This document shows positions 28,659 to 37,697 of a stretch of DNA of 64,000 bases, one piece after another. The position numbers and the translations under genes were made by a program. A model generated the notes under the pieces. It searched no databases. It saw only the letters and a list, made by a program, of their open reading frames with translations, and was not told the origin of the DNA. The number at the start of each line of letters is the position of its first letter. Position 1 is the first letter of the stretch. The DNA is from Rhizobium skierniewicense (GTDB lineage Bacteria > Pseudomonadota > Alphaproteobacteria > Rhizobiales > Rhizobiaceae): contig NZ_JACIDV010000007.1 in assembly GCF_014196515.1 (NCBI RefSeq), forward strand, positions 248,001-312,000, given 5' to 3'.

Positions 28659-28676
28659 GTGACAGACACGTGACGG
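28659..28676 (-). promoter_or_regulatory. Pho box (PhoB binding site) upstream of the phoA pseudogene
   Basis: On the minus strand CCGTCAC-GTGT-CTGTCAC matches the PhoB consensus of two CTGTCAT-like 7-mers spaced by four bases, about 45 bases upstream of the pseudogene's signal-peptide codons. Confidence 0.7.
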
Positions 28677-28811
28677 TTTTCAGGGATTTGGCTTCGATAC
28701 CCAAAGGTCCAAAGTTTCCTGCATTCGGATGGAGCGCCTGCACGCGGAGGGACTTCATACGCATATGAGGGCTTCATTTCTTTTTTTTGCACCTCTCAGC
28801 AGCGCTATCGC

Positions 28812-28840
28812 CTTGCAGCCTGAAAAATCGCTCCTTATAT
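28812..28840 (+). promoter_or_regulatory. Heat-shock (RpoH-type) promoter of dnaK
   Basis: CTTGCA at 28812-28817 and CCTTATAT at 28833-28840 match the alphaproteobacterial sigma-32 promoter form (CTTG, then a C-rich TATAT -10). It lies about 110 bases before dnaK. The assignment is by pattern and by the known heat-shock control of dnaKJ in Agrobacterium. Confidence 0.65.
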
Positions 28841-28953
28841 ACCCCGCAGACCAGCAGAAATGCTGACAAAACCGGAAGACCCATCCAAGTCAAGGAGTTG
28901 TCAATGGAATGCCTCCCGGGGTTCCGACGACTCGCTTCAAGGAGAGAAGAAAA

Positions 28954-30858
28954 ATGGCAAAAGTAATCGGTATCGACCTTGGCACGACCAATTCCTGCGT
29001 TGCAGTGATGGACGGCAAGGACATTAGAGTTATTGAAAACGCGGAAGGTGCACGCACGACCCCTTCCATGGTTGCATTCAGCGACGATGGCGAGCGTCTG
29101 GTCGGCCAGCCTGCAAAGCGTCAGGCCGTCACCAACCCAACCAACACTCTGTTTGCCGTGAAGCGTCTGATCGGTCGCCGCTACGAAGACCCTACCGTCG
29201 AGAAAGACAAGGGCCTCGTCCCGTTCGAGATCGTCAAGGGTGACAACGGCGACGCCTGGGTTCAGGCACAGGGCAAGGGCTATTCTCCTTCCCAGATTTC
29301 CGCCATGATTCTTCAGAAAATGAAGGAAACAGCCGAATCCTATCTCGGTGAAAAGGTCGAAAAGGCCGTCATCACCGTTCCTGCCTACTTCAACGACGCA
29401 CAGCGTCAGGCAACCAAGGACGCAGGCCGCATCGCCGGTCTTGAGGTTCTGCGCATTATCAACGAGCCGACCGCTGCTGCCCTGGCCTATGGCCTCGACA
29501 AGAAGGAAGGCAAGACGATTGCCGTGTACGACTTGGGCGGCGGTACCTTCGATATCTCCGTTCTGGAAATCGGTGACGGCGTTTTCGAAGTAAAATCCAC
29601 CAATGGCGATACGTTCCTTGGCGGTGAAGACTTCGACATGCGTCTGGTCGAATATCTGGCTGGTGAATTCAAGAAGGATCAGGGCATCGATCTGAAGGGC
29701 GACAAGCTTGCGCTTCAGCGCCTGAAGGAAGCCGCTGAAAAGGCAAAGATCGAACTGTCATCTTCTCAGCAGACGGAAATCAACCTGCCGTTCATCACAG
29801 CTGACGCGACCGGTCCCAAGCACCTGACACTGAAACTGACCCGCGCCAAGTTCGAAAGCCTGGTTGACGATCTGGTCCAGCGCACCGTTGCACCGTGCAA
29901 GGCAGCGCTGAAGGATGCTGGTCTGACCGCAGCCGAGATCGAAGAAGTGGTTCTCGTCGGCGGCATGAGCCGCATGCCGAAGGTGCAGGAAATCGTCAAG
30001 CAGCTGTTTGGCAAGGAGCCGCATAAGGGTGTGAACCCGGATGAGGTGGTTGCGATGGGTGCGGCCATTCAGGCTGGCGTTCTGCAGGGTGACGTCAAGG
30101 ACGTCCTGCTTCTCGACGTGACGCCTCTGTCGCTGGGCATCGAGACGCTGGGTGGCGTGTTCACACGTCTGATCGACCGTAACACGACGATCCCGACCAA
30201 GAAGAGCCAAACCTTCTCGACAGCCGAAGACAGCCAGTCTGCCGTCACCATCCGCGTCAGCCAGGGCGAGCGCGAAATGGCTGCCGACAACAAGTCGCTT
30301 GGTCAGTTCGACCTCGTTGGGCTGCCGCCAGCACCCCGCGGCGTTCCGCAGATCGAAGTCACCTTCGATATCGACGCCAACGGCATCGTGCAGGTTTCTG
30401 CAAAGGACAAGGGTACCGGCAAGGAGCAGCAGATCCGTATCCAGGCATCTGGTGGCCTGTCGGACGCCGACATCGAAAAGATGGTCAAGGATGCCGAGGC
30501 CAACGCCGAGACCGACAAGAAGCGTCGCGCCGGTGTTGAAGCCAAGAACCAGGCCGAAAGCCTGATCCACTCTACCGAAAAGTCGGTTAAGGAGTATGGC
30601 GACAAGGTTTCCGAGACGGACCGCAAGGCCATCGAAGATGCCATTGCCGCGCTGAAGACGTCTGTCGAAGCTTCCGAGCCGGATGCAGACGACATTCAGG
30701 CCAAGACACAGACCCTCATGGAAGTCTCCATGAAGCTTGGTCAGGCGATCTATGAAGCGCAGCAGGCTGAAGGCGGCGAAGGCTCTGCCGAAGGCGGCAA
30801 GGACGATATCGTCGATGCCGACTATGAGGAAATCAAGGACGACAAGAAGTCCGCATAA
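28954..30858 (+). CDS. dnaK: Molecular chaperone DnaK (Hsp70)
   Basis: ATP-dependent cytosolic chaperone working with DnaJ and GrpE. The 634-residue protein opens with [20 protein letters not shown] (phosphate 1 loop). It continues with the connect and phosphate 2 motifs ([36 protein letters not shown]) and the adenosine motif [21 protein letters not shown] substrate-binding domain (about 385-505) and an acidic helical lid ending [16 protein letters not shown] complete it. The ATG at 28954 has AAGGAGAG upstream and gives the standard length; the earlier ATG at 28909 adds non-conserved residues. dnaJ follows after 133 bases. Confidence 0.99.
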   Translation: MAKVIGIDLGTTNSCVAVMDGKDIRVIENAEGARTTPSMVAFSDDGERLVGQPAKRQAVTNPTNTLFAVKRLIGRRYEDPTVEKDKGLVPFEIVKGDNGDAWVQAQGKGYSPSQISAMILQKMKETAESYLGEKVEKAVITVPAYFNDAQRQATKDAGRIAGLEVLRIINEPTAAALAYGLDKKEGKTIAVYDLGGGTFDISVLEIGDGVFEVKSTNGDTFLGGEDFDMRLVEYLAGEFKKDQGIDLKGDKLALQRLKEAAEKAKIELSSSQQTEINLPFITADATGPKHLTLKLTRAKFESLVDDLVQRTVAPCKAALKDAGLTAAEIEEVVLVGGMSRMPKVQEIVKQLFGKEPHKGVNPDEVVAMGAAIQAGVLQGDVKDVLLLDVTPLSLGIETLGGVFTRLIDRNTTIPTKKSQTFSTAEDSQSAVTIRVSQGEREMAADNKSLGQFDLVGLPPAPRGVPQIEVTFDIDANGIVQVSAKDKGTGKEQQIRIQASGGLSDADIEKMVKDAEANAETDKKRRAGVEAKNQAESLIHSTEKSVKEYGDKVSETDRKAIEDAIAALKTSVEASEPDADDIQAKTQTLMEVSMKLGQAIYEAQQAEGGEGSAEGGKDDIVDADYEEIKDDKKSA

Positions 30859-30896
30859 GTGTGGCTCTTGAAACCCAATTGATGCTTGACTGAAAT

Positions 30897-30976
30897 CCGG
30901 CTGCCCCAAGTCTTTGATGATTTTAAGGTGTTTCAATCTTAAATCATCTTTGTCTGGCAGCCGGAAATCCATTTCC
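30897..30976 (+). other. Nested inverted repeats in the dnaK-dnaJ spacer
   Basis: An outer perfect stem CCGGCTGCC (30897-30905) with GGCAGCCGG (30956-30964) encloses an inner stem GATGATTTTAAG (30916-30927) with CTTAAATCATC (30938-30948, one bulge). A third dyad, GGAAAT-CC-ATTTCC (30963-30976), abuts GGGG, the likely dnaJ ribosome site. There is no T-run, so a role in mRNA processing, stability or translation is more likely than termination. Confidence 0.7.
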
Positions 30977-30991
30977 GGGGCGTGTTGATTC

Positions 30992-32125
30992 ATGGCGAAA
31001 GCAGACTTTTACGAAACACTTGGCGTTGGCAGGGCAGCTGACGAAAAAGAGCTGAAAAGCGCCTTCCGCAAACTCGCGATGAAGTATCATCCGGACAAGA
31101 ATCCTGGTGACGCCGAGTCTGAGAAAAAATTCAAAGAACTCAACGAAGCCTATGAGACACTGAAAGACCCGCAGAAGCGGGCTGCCTATGACCGCTTCGG
31201 TCACGCGGCCTTCGAGCAGGGCGGCATGGGCAATGCAGGCGGCGGCTTTGGCGGTGGGGCCAGCGGCGGTTTCTCGGACATCTTCGAAGATATCTTCGGC
31301 GAGATGATGGGTGGCGGACGTGCGCGGCGCTCCAGCGGTGGCCGCGAACGCGGTGCCGATCTTCGCTACAACATGGAAATCTCTCTGGAGGAGGCCTTCG
31401 CCGGCAAAACGGCGCAGATCCGTGTTCCAACCTCCATCACCTGTGATGTCTGCACCGGTTCGGGCGCAAAGCCTGGTACGCAGCCGAAAACCTGCGCGAC
31501 CTGCCAGGGTTCGGGCCGCGTGCGTGCAGCGCAAGGTTTCTTCTCGGTGGAGCGTACCTGCCCGACCTGTCACGGTCGTGGCCAGACGATCACGGATCCG
31601 TGCACCAAGTGTAACGGTCAGGGCCGTGTGACGGAAGAGCGCTCGCTGTCGGTCAATATTCCCGCCGGCATCGAAGACGGCACTCGTATTCGCCTTCAGG
31701 GCGAGGGCGAGGCCGGTATGAGGGGTGGTCCATCCGGCGACCTCTACATCTTCCTGTCGGTTCGACCGCACGAGTTCTTCCAGCGCGATGGTGCAGATCT
31801 CTACTGCGCAGTTCCCATCTCGATGACGACGGCGGCGCTGGGCGGCACGTTCGATGTGACGACGCTGGACGGCACGAAGTCGCGCGTGACCGTGCCCGAG
31901 GGTACACAGGCCGGCAAGCAGTTTCGTCTAAAGGGTAAGGGCATGCCCGTGCTGCGGTCTGCGCAGCAAGGCGACCTCTATATCCAGATCCAGATCGAAA
32001 CTCCGCAGAAGCTGACGAAACGGCAGCGCGAACTGCTACAGGAATTCGATGAACTGTCTTCCAAGGACAACAACCCCGAATCCACCGGCTTCTTTGCCCG
32101 GATGAAGGAATTCTTCGACGGTTGA
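30992..32125 (+). CDS. dnaJ: Chaperone DnaJ (Hsp40)
   Basis: Co-chaperone that stimulates DnaK ATPase activity and delivers substrates. The 377-residue class I protein has a J domain (about 1-70) with HPD at 33-35, and a Gly/Phe-rich linker ([18 protein letters not shown]). The zinc domain has four CxxCxGxG motifs ([32 protein letters not shown]), and C-terminal substrate-binding beta domains follow. It is downstream of dnaK and presumably co-transcribed from the heat-shock promoter. The ribosome site (GGGG about 11 bases upstream) is weak and lies beside a hairpin. Confidence 0.98.
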   Translation: MAKADFYETLGVGRAADEKELKSAFRKLAMKYHPDKNPGDAESEKKFKELNEAYETLKDPQKRAAYDRFGHAAFEQGGMGNAGGGFGGGASGGFSDIFEDIFGEMMGGGRARRSSGGRERGADLRYNMEISLEEAFAGKTAQIRVPTSITCDVCTGSGAKPGTQPKTCATCQGSGRVRAAQGFFSVERTCPTCHGRGQTITDPCTKCNGQGRVTEERSLSVNIPAGIEDGTRIRLQGEGEAGMRGGPSGDLYIFLSVRPHEFFQRDGADLYCAVPISMTTAALGGTFDVTTLDGTKSRVTVPEGTQAGKQFRLKGKGMPVLRSAQQGDLYIQIQIETPQKLTKRQRELLQEFDELSSKDNNPESTGFFARMKEFFDG

Positions 32126-32147
32126 TCCATTCTTGATTTCCAAGACA

Positions 32148-32181
32148 AAGCCGCGCTTCGGTAGAATGCGCGGCTTTTTTT
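32148..32181 (+). terminator. Rho-independent terminator of dnaKJ
   Basis: AAGCCGCGC and GCGCGGCTT form a 9-bp stem with an 11-base loop and run into seven T residues, 23 bases after the dnaJ stop. Confidence 0.85.
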
Positions 32182-32201
32182 ATATGAAGGTGCTGGATCG
32201 G

Positions 32202-32756
32202 TCAGCCCGAAAATCCGCCCTCTTCCAGAAACGTGTTTTCTTCCGCCGTGCTCTGCCGCAACAGAACATCGTTGCGATGTGGGAAGCGACCGAAGCGTTC
32301 GATGATATCGCGATGTTCGATTGCGAAGGGAAAATAGCGGTCGCCCAACGGTTCGCACAGTGTGCAGCACAGGTGCTGGTCTTGCAGCTCTTCCGAATGC
32401 ATCAGGGGAAGATAGACGAAGATGCGAAGCTGCGCATCGACAGCCATGTCATGACCGCGCCGCAGGCATTCCTGCGTATAGTACCGGGCAAGAGGATCGG
32501 TCGCGTACATATGCGCCGTGCCTCTGAAACAGTTGCGCGGAAACTGGTCGAGCAGCAACAGGAGGGCCAGACTGCTATCGGCAGCGTCAAGCCATGTTCC
32601 CAACTCGCGTCTTGCCGCAGAAAAATGCAGCTCCCTGAAACGATCGTGAAACGCCGTGTCGAATTGGGCGTCCTTGTCGAACCATTTTTCCGGCCCGGCC
32701 TCTTTCCAGAAATTCAGGACTTCTGGCGCCGACATAGCGGTTTGAGTTACACCCAA
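32202..32756 (-). CDS. DUF924 family protein
   Basis: A 184-residue cytosolic protein of the DUF924 family (all-helical, TPR-like), with LNFWKEAGPEKWFDKDAQFD near the start, SSLALLLLLDQFPRNCFRGT in the middle and FAIEHRDIIERFGRFPHRND near the end, all family hallmarks. The TTG at 32754-32756 is taken as start because GAGGAGAG stands just upstream; an internal ATG (MSAPEVLNF) seven codons later lacks one. Biochemical function is unknown. It begins 10 bases after slyX on the same strand, so the two form a pair. Confidence 0.88.
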   Translation of the reverse strand: MGVTQTAMSAPEVLNFWKEAGPEKWFDKDAQFDTAFHDRFRELHFSAARRELGTWLDAADSSLALLLLLDQFPRNCFRGTAHMYATDPLARYYTQECLRRGHDMAVDAQLRIFVYLPLMHSEELQDQHLCCTLCEPLGDRYFPFAIEHRDIIERFGRFPHRNDVLLRQSTAEENTFLEEGGFSG

Positions 32757-32766
32757 GATGCTCTCC

Positions 32767-32979
32767 TCAATAATGCGGCGGCTTGGTAATCGCGGGCGCT
32801 TCGAGAGACTGTTCCTCGAGGTTCAGGAAACGGTCGGTCAGCCGGTCCAGCTTGGCGCGGGTCTGCTCGACCACCTTCCATTGCTCGGTCAGCTGGTCTG
32901 AAAGCTCTTCGATGGTTTTTGCCTGATGCGCCACGGTTTCTTCGAGCGCAATGATACGGTTTTCGCTGTCGTCGGCCAT
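32767..32979 (-). CDS. slyX: SlyX family protein
   Basis: A 70-residue SlyX homologue, almost entirely predicted coiled coil (RIIALEETVAHQAKTIEELS, then QLTEQWKVVEQTRAKLDRLT), ending in the conserved short PPHY tail. The ATG at 32977-32979 has AGGAG 6 bases upstream. The molecular role of SlyX is not known. It precedes the DUF924 gene by 10 bases. Confidence 0.9.
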   Translation of the reverse strand: MADDSENRIIALEETVAHQAKTIEELSDQLTEQWKVVEQTRAKLDRLTDRFLNLEEQSLEAPAITKPPHY

Positions 32980-33036
32980 CGGGATCTCCTGTCCATGGCC
33001 TGCTTTGCCAGCTTTGCATCTCACAAACAAGACAAA

Positions 33037-33061
33037 GGCCGAGCAAGATGCCCGGCCCCTG
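33037..33061 (-). terminator. Candidate terminator after tctA
   Basis: GGCCGGGC-ATCTT-GCTCGGCC (one G-T pair) is followed on the minus strand by a short TTTGTC, 28 bases beyond the tctA stop. The T-run is weak. Only the stem spans 33037-33057. Confidence 0.5.
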
Positions 33062-33085
33062 AAATTTTGAAGATCAAACAGGCGA

Positions 33086-34594
33086 TCAATCTTCTTCCTG
33101 AAAAACCTCTTCGCGCTTTTTCTTGACGCTTGGCAGGAAGACCACGACCAAAACCGCCAGAGCGATCAGCAGCAGTGTCGCGCTGATGGGACGCGTCACG
33201 AAGGTGGTTGCGTCACCACGCGACAGGATCATCGCCCGCCGCAGGTTTTCCTCCAGAAGCGGCCCCAGCACGAAGCCGAGCAGAAGCGGCGCCGGTTCGC
33301 ACCGCAGCTTGACCAGCGCATAGCCGATGAGCCCGAAGAAGGCGACGGCGTATAAGTCGTAGACATTGGAGTTGACGCTGTAGACCCCGATGGCGCAGAA
33401 GGCCATGATGATCGGGAACAATACATAGTATGGGATGGTCAGAAGCTTCACCCACAGCCCGATGAGCGGCAGGTTGAGAATGACCAGCATCAGGTTGCCG
33501 ATCCACATCGAGGCGATGATGCCCCAGAACAGCGCGGGCTGCTCGGTTGCAACATTCGGACCGGGAACGATGCCCTGAATGATCATGGCGCCGATCATCA
33601 ATGCCATGACGGGATTGGCAGGAATACCAAGCGTCAGAAGCGGAATGAACGAGGTCTGCGCACCGGCGTTGTTGGCTGACTCAGGGCCAGCCACACCGGC
33701 GATGGCGCCATAGCCAAACTCTTCCGGATGTTTCGAAACACGCTTTTCGACTGTGTAGGACGCAAAAGCCGCAAGGATGGCACCGCCGCCTGGCAAAATG
33801 CCAAGAGCCGAACCGATGGCCGTACCGCGCAGAACGGGGCCGATCATCTGCTTGAAGTCTTCCTTGCTGGGCAGGAGGCCACTGACCTTGGCCATCAAGA
33901 CGGAGCGTGTCTTTTCGTTTTCGAGGTTGCGCAGAATTTCGGCAATGCCGAAGACACCGACGGCAACGGCCACGAAATTCAAACCATCCGCATATTCGCG
34001 GATGCCCAACGTGAAGCGCGGCGTACCGCTATAGATATCTGTGCCGACGAGACCCAGAAGCAAACCCAGAACCACCATGGCCAAGGCTTTGATGATGGAG
34101 CCGTGGGCGAGCGCGATGGACGACACGAGGCCGACCACCATCAGAGAGAAATATTCGGCAGCGCCGAATTGCAGCGCGATGGCTGTCAGCGGTGGTGCGA
34201 AAATCGCCACGAGGAATGTCGAGACCGTACCCGCGAAGAACGAACCGATCGCTGCAACCGACAGTGCCACGCCCGCCTTGCCCTTGCGCGCCATCTGATA
34301 GCCATCGATGGCGGTGACGGCGGATGAGGATTCGCCCGGCATATTGATGAGGATGGCCGTGGTCGAACCGCCATATTGCGCGCCGTAATAGATACCGGCC
34401 AGCATGATGAGCGACGATACCGGTTCCAGCTGGAAGGTAATTGGCAGCAGCATCGCGATGGTTGCCGTGGCACCGATGCCCGGCAACACGCCGATCAACG
34501 TGCCGAGAATCACGCCGATAAGGCAGAAGAACAGGTTGTCGAGTGAGGTTGCGGTGGAAAAACCCAGCGCCAGATTATTGAACAGGTCCATCAT
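33086..34594 (-). CDS. tctA: Tripartite tricarboxylate transporter large permease TctA
   Basis: The 502-residue large membrane subunit of a TTT-family importer, driven by ion gradient and fed by a periplasmic binding protein. It has about twelve membrane segments and the family signatures GVLPGIGATATIAMLLPITF, IYYGAQYGGSTTAILINMPG (the TctA ligand motif) and GILPGGGAILAAFASYTVEK, the second internal repeat. It follows tctB by only 5 bases. Substrates of the family include citrate and other carboxylates; the actual one here is unknown. Confidence 0.95.
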   Translation of the reverse strand: MMDLFNNLALGFSTATSLDNLFFCLIGVILGTLIGVLPGIGATATIAMLLPITFQLEPVSSLIMLAGIYYGAQYGGSTTAILINMPGESSSAVTAIDGYQMARKGKAGVALSVAAIGSFFAGTVSTFLVAIFAPPLTAIALQFGAAEYFSLMVVGLVSSIALAHGSIIKALAMVVLGLLLGLVGTDIYSGTPRFTLGIREYADGLNFVAVAVGVFGIAEILRNLENEKTRSVLMAKVSGLLPSKEDFKQMIGPVLRGTAIGSALGILPGGGAILAAFASYTVEKRVSKHPEEFGYGAIAGVAGPESANNAGAQTSFIPLLTLGIPANPVMALMIGAMIIQGIVPGPNVATEQPALFWGIIASMWIGNLMLVILNLPLIGLWVKLLTIPYYVLFPIIMAFCAIGVYSVNSNVYDLYAVAFFGLIGYALVKLRCEPAPLLLGFVLGPLLEENLRRAMILSRGDATTFVTRPISATLLLIALAVLVVVFLPSVKKKREEVFQEED

Positions 34595-34599
34595 GCACC

Positions 34600-35061
34600 T
34601 CAGAAATTGAGCCAGGGGCCGAAGCGCTGGAAGGGCAGACCAAGACCATAGTCGAAGACTGCGACGGAAAAGATCGTAATGCCAATGGACAAGAGGACGG
34701 CCATTGCCGGCTTCATCTTATGCGATGCAAAGGATGCGATGAGTGCGCTGATGAAAAGCGCTGGCACGAAGCCAAGGCCCCGCACGGTCAAGCCGAAGAA
34801 GATGGGTGCCGGCAGAATGAGAAAGATGCCACGCCAGGCGATTGGCCCCAGCGGCTCGCCCTGAACCTTCCCGGCCCGCACGAGAATGAGTGTGCCGAGC
34901 CCGACAAGAATGAGCGACAGTACCAGCGGGAAATAGCCGGGGCCCATGCGAAATGCCGTTCCCAGTTCGAGCCCATAGGACTGCCAGGCAAAGAAAATGC
35001 CGAGAAGCATGAAGAAGGCGCCGCAAACCGCCTCTGTTGTGTCGAAAGAAAGTGATTTCAT
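34600..35061 (-). CDS. tctB: Tripartite tricarboxylate transporter small membrane subunit TctB
   Basis: A 153-residue protein with four hydrophobic segments, the usual topology of TctB. The first segment (FFMLLGIFFAWQSYGLELGT) is followed by FRMGPGYFPLVLSLILVGLG, where MGPGYFP is the family signature. It lies between tctC and tctA, the standard order for this transporter type. It is thought to support assembly or coupling of TctA. Confidence 0.9.
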   Translation of the reverse strand: MKSLSFDTTEAVCGAFFMLLGIFFAWQSYGLELGTAFRMGPGYFPLVLSLILVGLGTLILVRAGKVQGEPLGPIAWRGIFLILPAPIFFGLTVRGLGFVPALFISALIASFASHKMKPAMAVLLSIGITIFSVAVFDYGLGLPFQRFGPWLNF

Positions 35062-35133
35062 GGTGATGTCCCCCGCTGGCGAGTGAAGACCGGCAGCTCT
35101 TGAAGGCCACCGGTCGATTGCTTGAAAGCAGGC

Positions 35134-36117
35134 TCAGTCGGCGTACTGACCGGCGGCCTCTATCACCGTTTTCCAGCGCGGTATCTCGGCTTCGAGCTTG
35201 GCCTTGAGGGCCGCTGGTGTGCCATCGGCTTCAGGCGACGGCGTGGTGCCAAGCTCGGCAAAACGGGCAGCGACATTCGGGTCCTTCAGCGCGATCTGAA
35301 GCGACTTGGACAGCCGCTCGTTGATAGCGGACAGTGTACCCTTGGGCGTGTAGATGCCGTGCCATACGCCGACTTCGAAGTTCGGCAGACCGGCTTCAGC
35401 CGAGGTCGGCACATTTGCTAAAACATCCAGACGTTTCGGCGTGGTGACGGCATAGGCTTTGACCGTGCCGCCCTGAATCTGCTTCGTCGTATTGGTCGTC
35501 TGGTCGCACATGATATCGACCTGACCACCGAGAAGATCGGTCATTGCTGGACCGGTACCCTTGTATGGAACGGTGACGAGCGGCGTCTGGATGGCGCTCA
35601 TGAACAGCATGCCGCACAGATGGGAGGCCGCACCAATACCGGCATTGGCGACGGTCACCGTATCCTTGTTGGCCTTGGCGTATTCGATCAGGCCCTTGAG
35701 ATCAGTCGTTTCGAGCGTCTTGCGCGACAGGATGGTCATCGGCACTTCGGTGACGAGACCGACATAGTCGAAGGCTTCGAGCGTGTTGTAAGCCAGCTTG
35801 CGGTATAGCGTGGCACTCGTCGCCATGCCGATGTGGTGGAGAAGCACGGTGTAACCATCCGGATCGGCGGATGCGACGCGGCCTGCACCAAGGGTACCAC
35901 CGGCACCGCCGACATTTTCGACGATGATCTGTTGTCCCAAATCCTTGGACATGGATTCGGCAACAAGGCGCGCGACCGTATCGGTCGGGCCGCCTGCGGC
36001 GAAGGGAACGACCATGGTGATGTTGCGCTGCGGGTAGGTTTGCGCAGCCGCGGACAGGGCAAACAGTGATACGGCAGCAGCAGCGACTGCACCTGTGACG
36101 GTTTTCAGAATTTTCAT
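35134..36117 (-). CDS. tctC: Tripartite tricarboxylate transporter substrate-binding protein TctC
   Basis: The 327-residue periplasmic receptor of the TTT system. The ATG at 36115-36117 has GGGAGGAAAAG upstream and starts a signal peptide (MKILKTVTGAVAAAAVSLFA, cut after SAAA-QTYP). The mature sequence YPQRNITMVVPFAAGGPTDT is the Bug/TctC signature, followed by VENVGGAGGTLGAGRVA, which binds carboxylate groups in family structures. The in-frame extension to 36327 has no homology and overlaps the upstream control region, so it was rejected. Confidence 0.95.
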   Translation of the reverse strand: MKILKTVTGAVAAAAVSLFALSAAAQTYPQRNITMVVPFAAGGPTDTVARLVAESMSKDLGQQIIVENVGGAGGTLGAGRVASADPDGYTVLLHHIGMATSATLYRKLAYNTLEAFDYVGLVTEVPMTILSRKTLETTDLKGLIEYAKANKDTVTVANAGIGAASHLCGMLFMSAIQTPLVTVPYKGTGPAMTDLLGGQVDIMCDQTTNTTKQIQGGTVKAYAVTTPKRLDVLANVPTSAEAGLPNFEVGVWHGIYTPKGTLSAINERLSKSLQIALKDPNVAARFAELGTTPSPEADGTPAALKAKLEAEIPRWKTVIEAAGQYAD

Positions 36118-36261
36118 CTTTTCCTCCCGATGAAATATGGCCTCTTCGACCGGCGCACTCCTATTGCGGTCGGTCGGGGTGAGGCTATTTGCAATCGGTG
36201 TCGAGATGCGCGCAATGGCAGTCCATGAAAACCAACGGAAAAGAGCCCTCGAAGCCGCCGA

Positions 36262-36315
36262 GATGGGTGGAAATCGAAACATTGGGCACCGCCGATGGGT
36301 AGAAATCCACCCATC
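36262..36315 (-). promoter_or_regulatory. Paired direct repeats upstream of tctC, likely response-regulator sites
   Basis: GATGGGTGGAAATC (36262-36275) and GATGGGTAGAAATC (36294-36307) are direct repeats with starts 32 bp apart, about three helical turns; the second extends to the near-palindrome GATGGGTAGAAATCCACCCATC (36294-36315, inverted arms GATGGGT/ACCCATC). They lie 145-198 bases upstream of the tctC start and just after the regulator gene, a place expected for enhancer-type sites. Binding has not been shown. Confidence 0.6.
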
Positions 36316-36332
36316 AAAGCTTATCAAACGGA

Positions 36333-37697
36333 TTACGACAGTGTGTTCAGGTCTTCATCCATAAGGCCATGTTTGGTCAGAGCGTGTTTCTGCATTTTTT
36401 CGTAAAGCGTCTTGCGCGATATTCCGAGCGTCTCATAGACAGCCTTGAGGTTGCCTTTGTGGAGGGCGATCGTTCTTGCCAGAACCGATTTTTCAAACTC
36501 TGCGACCTTGGCCGACAGGTTTGCCGGATCCTGCGAGGCAGGCTGCTGTCCCTCCGAGGCGCCGCCATCCAGCCCCAAAACCAGCCGGTCTGCGGCATTT
36601 CTCAACTCTCGCACATTCCCGGGCCAATCCTGCATGGACAGCGTCGAGATGATTTCCGAGGGCACATCGAGATCGTCTCTGCCATAACGCGCGGCGGCTT
36701 CGCGCACCAGTTGGAGAAAGAGAAGCGGAATATCGGTGCGGCGCTGGGCAAGTGACGGCACATGCACGGTGGCGACATTCAACCGATACAGCAAATCCTG
36801 CCGAAAGCGGCCCGCCAGTGCTTCCTGCGCCAGATCGGCCTTGCTGGTGGCAATGAAGCGGACGTCGAGCTCGACACTCTCATTGGAGCCGAGACGGGTT
36901 ATCGTGCGTTCCTGAAGAACCCGCAGCAGCTTGCCTTGCATGTCTGAAGGCATGGAGCCGATTTCGTCGAGCAGCACCGTTCCGCCCCGCGCATGTTCGA
37001 ACTTGCCGTAACGTGGGCGCAGCGCGCCTGGAAAAGCACCTGCCTCGTGGCCGAACAATTCGCTTTCGATGAGGTGCTGCGGCAAGGCCGCGCAATTGAT
37101 GGCAACGAAGGGCCTGTCGGCGCGGGCACTGACATCGTGAAGCGCACGCGCCACGACTTCCTTGCCGGCGCCGGTATCGCCAATGATCAGCGTATCGGCA
37201 TCGGCGGCACCGATTGCCCTGATGCGGTAGCGCAAATCGACCATGACCTGCGTGCGTCCCGGCAAACGGGTTTCCAGATCGTCGCGTTTGCCTGCAACGG
37301 CGCGAAGCCTGCGGTTTTCCAGAACGAGCGAACGTCGGTCTATGGCGCGTTTGATGATGCCCGCAAGATATTGAACGTTGAAGGGTTTTTCCATGAAATC
37401 GTAAGCGCCGTTGCGCATGGCGCTGACCGCCAGTTGCACATCGCCATGGCCTGTCACGAGAATGACCGGAATTTCCGCATCGAGTTCTCGGACCTTTTGC
37501 AGCAGGGTCAGTCCATCCATGCCCGGCATGCGGATATCGCTGACGATGACACCATCGAAGCTGTACCCGATCAGTTCGAAGACATGATCGGCATTGTCGA
37601 CTGTAACGACCTCCAAACCGGCAAGCTCCAGCGCCTGCGCGGTAGAAAGCCGCAAATCCTCCTCGTCATCGATCAACAGAACACGCGACACACTCAT
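36333..37697 (-). CDS. NtrC/DctD-type response regulator with altered GAFTGA motif
   Basis: A 454-residue three-domain regulator. The receiver domain has D10-D11, phosphoacceptor D54 and K104. The AAA+ domain has Walker A GDTGAGKE (173-180) and Walker B VLLDE (241-245). The Fis-like helix-turn-helix ends the protein (LKAVYETLGISRKTLYEKMQ). The sigma-54 contact motif GAFTGA reads GAFPGA (220-225), with the threonine replaced by proline through a CCA codon. The gene overlaps the sensor gene by four bases and lies next to tctCBA, so it most likely controls that transporter. Whether it still activates sigma-54 is doubtful. Confidence 0.9.
   Translation of the reverse strand: MSVSRVLLIDDEEDLRLSTAQALELAGLEVVTVDNADHVFELIGYSFDGVIVSDIRMPGMDGLTLLQKVRELDAEIPVILVTGHGDVQLAVSAMRNGAYDFMEKPFNVQYLAGIIKRAIDRRSLVLENRRLRAVAGKRDDLETRLPGRTQVMVDLRYRIRAIGAADADTLIIGDTGAGKEVVARALHDVSARADRPFVAINCAALPQHLIESELFGHEAGAFPGALRPRYGKFEHARGGTVLLDEIGSMPSDMQGKLLRVLQERTITRLGSNESVELDVRFIATSKADLAQEALAGRFRQDLLYRLNVATVHVPSLAQRRTDIPLLFLQLVREAAARYGRDDLDVPSEIISTLSMQDWPGNVRELRNAADRLVLGLDGGASEGQQPASQDPANLSAKVAEFEKSVLARTIALHKGNLKAVYETLGISRKTLYEKMQKHALTKHGLMDEDLNTLS

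Noticed and set aside
36118-36332. A sigma-54 promoter upstream of tctC (TGGACTGCCATTGCG)
   Set aside because: The spacing between GG and GC is 9 bases rather than 10, and no other -24/-12 pair was seen.
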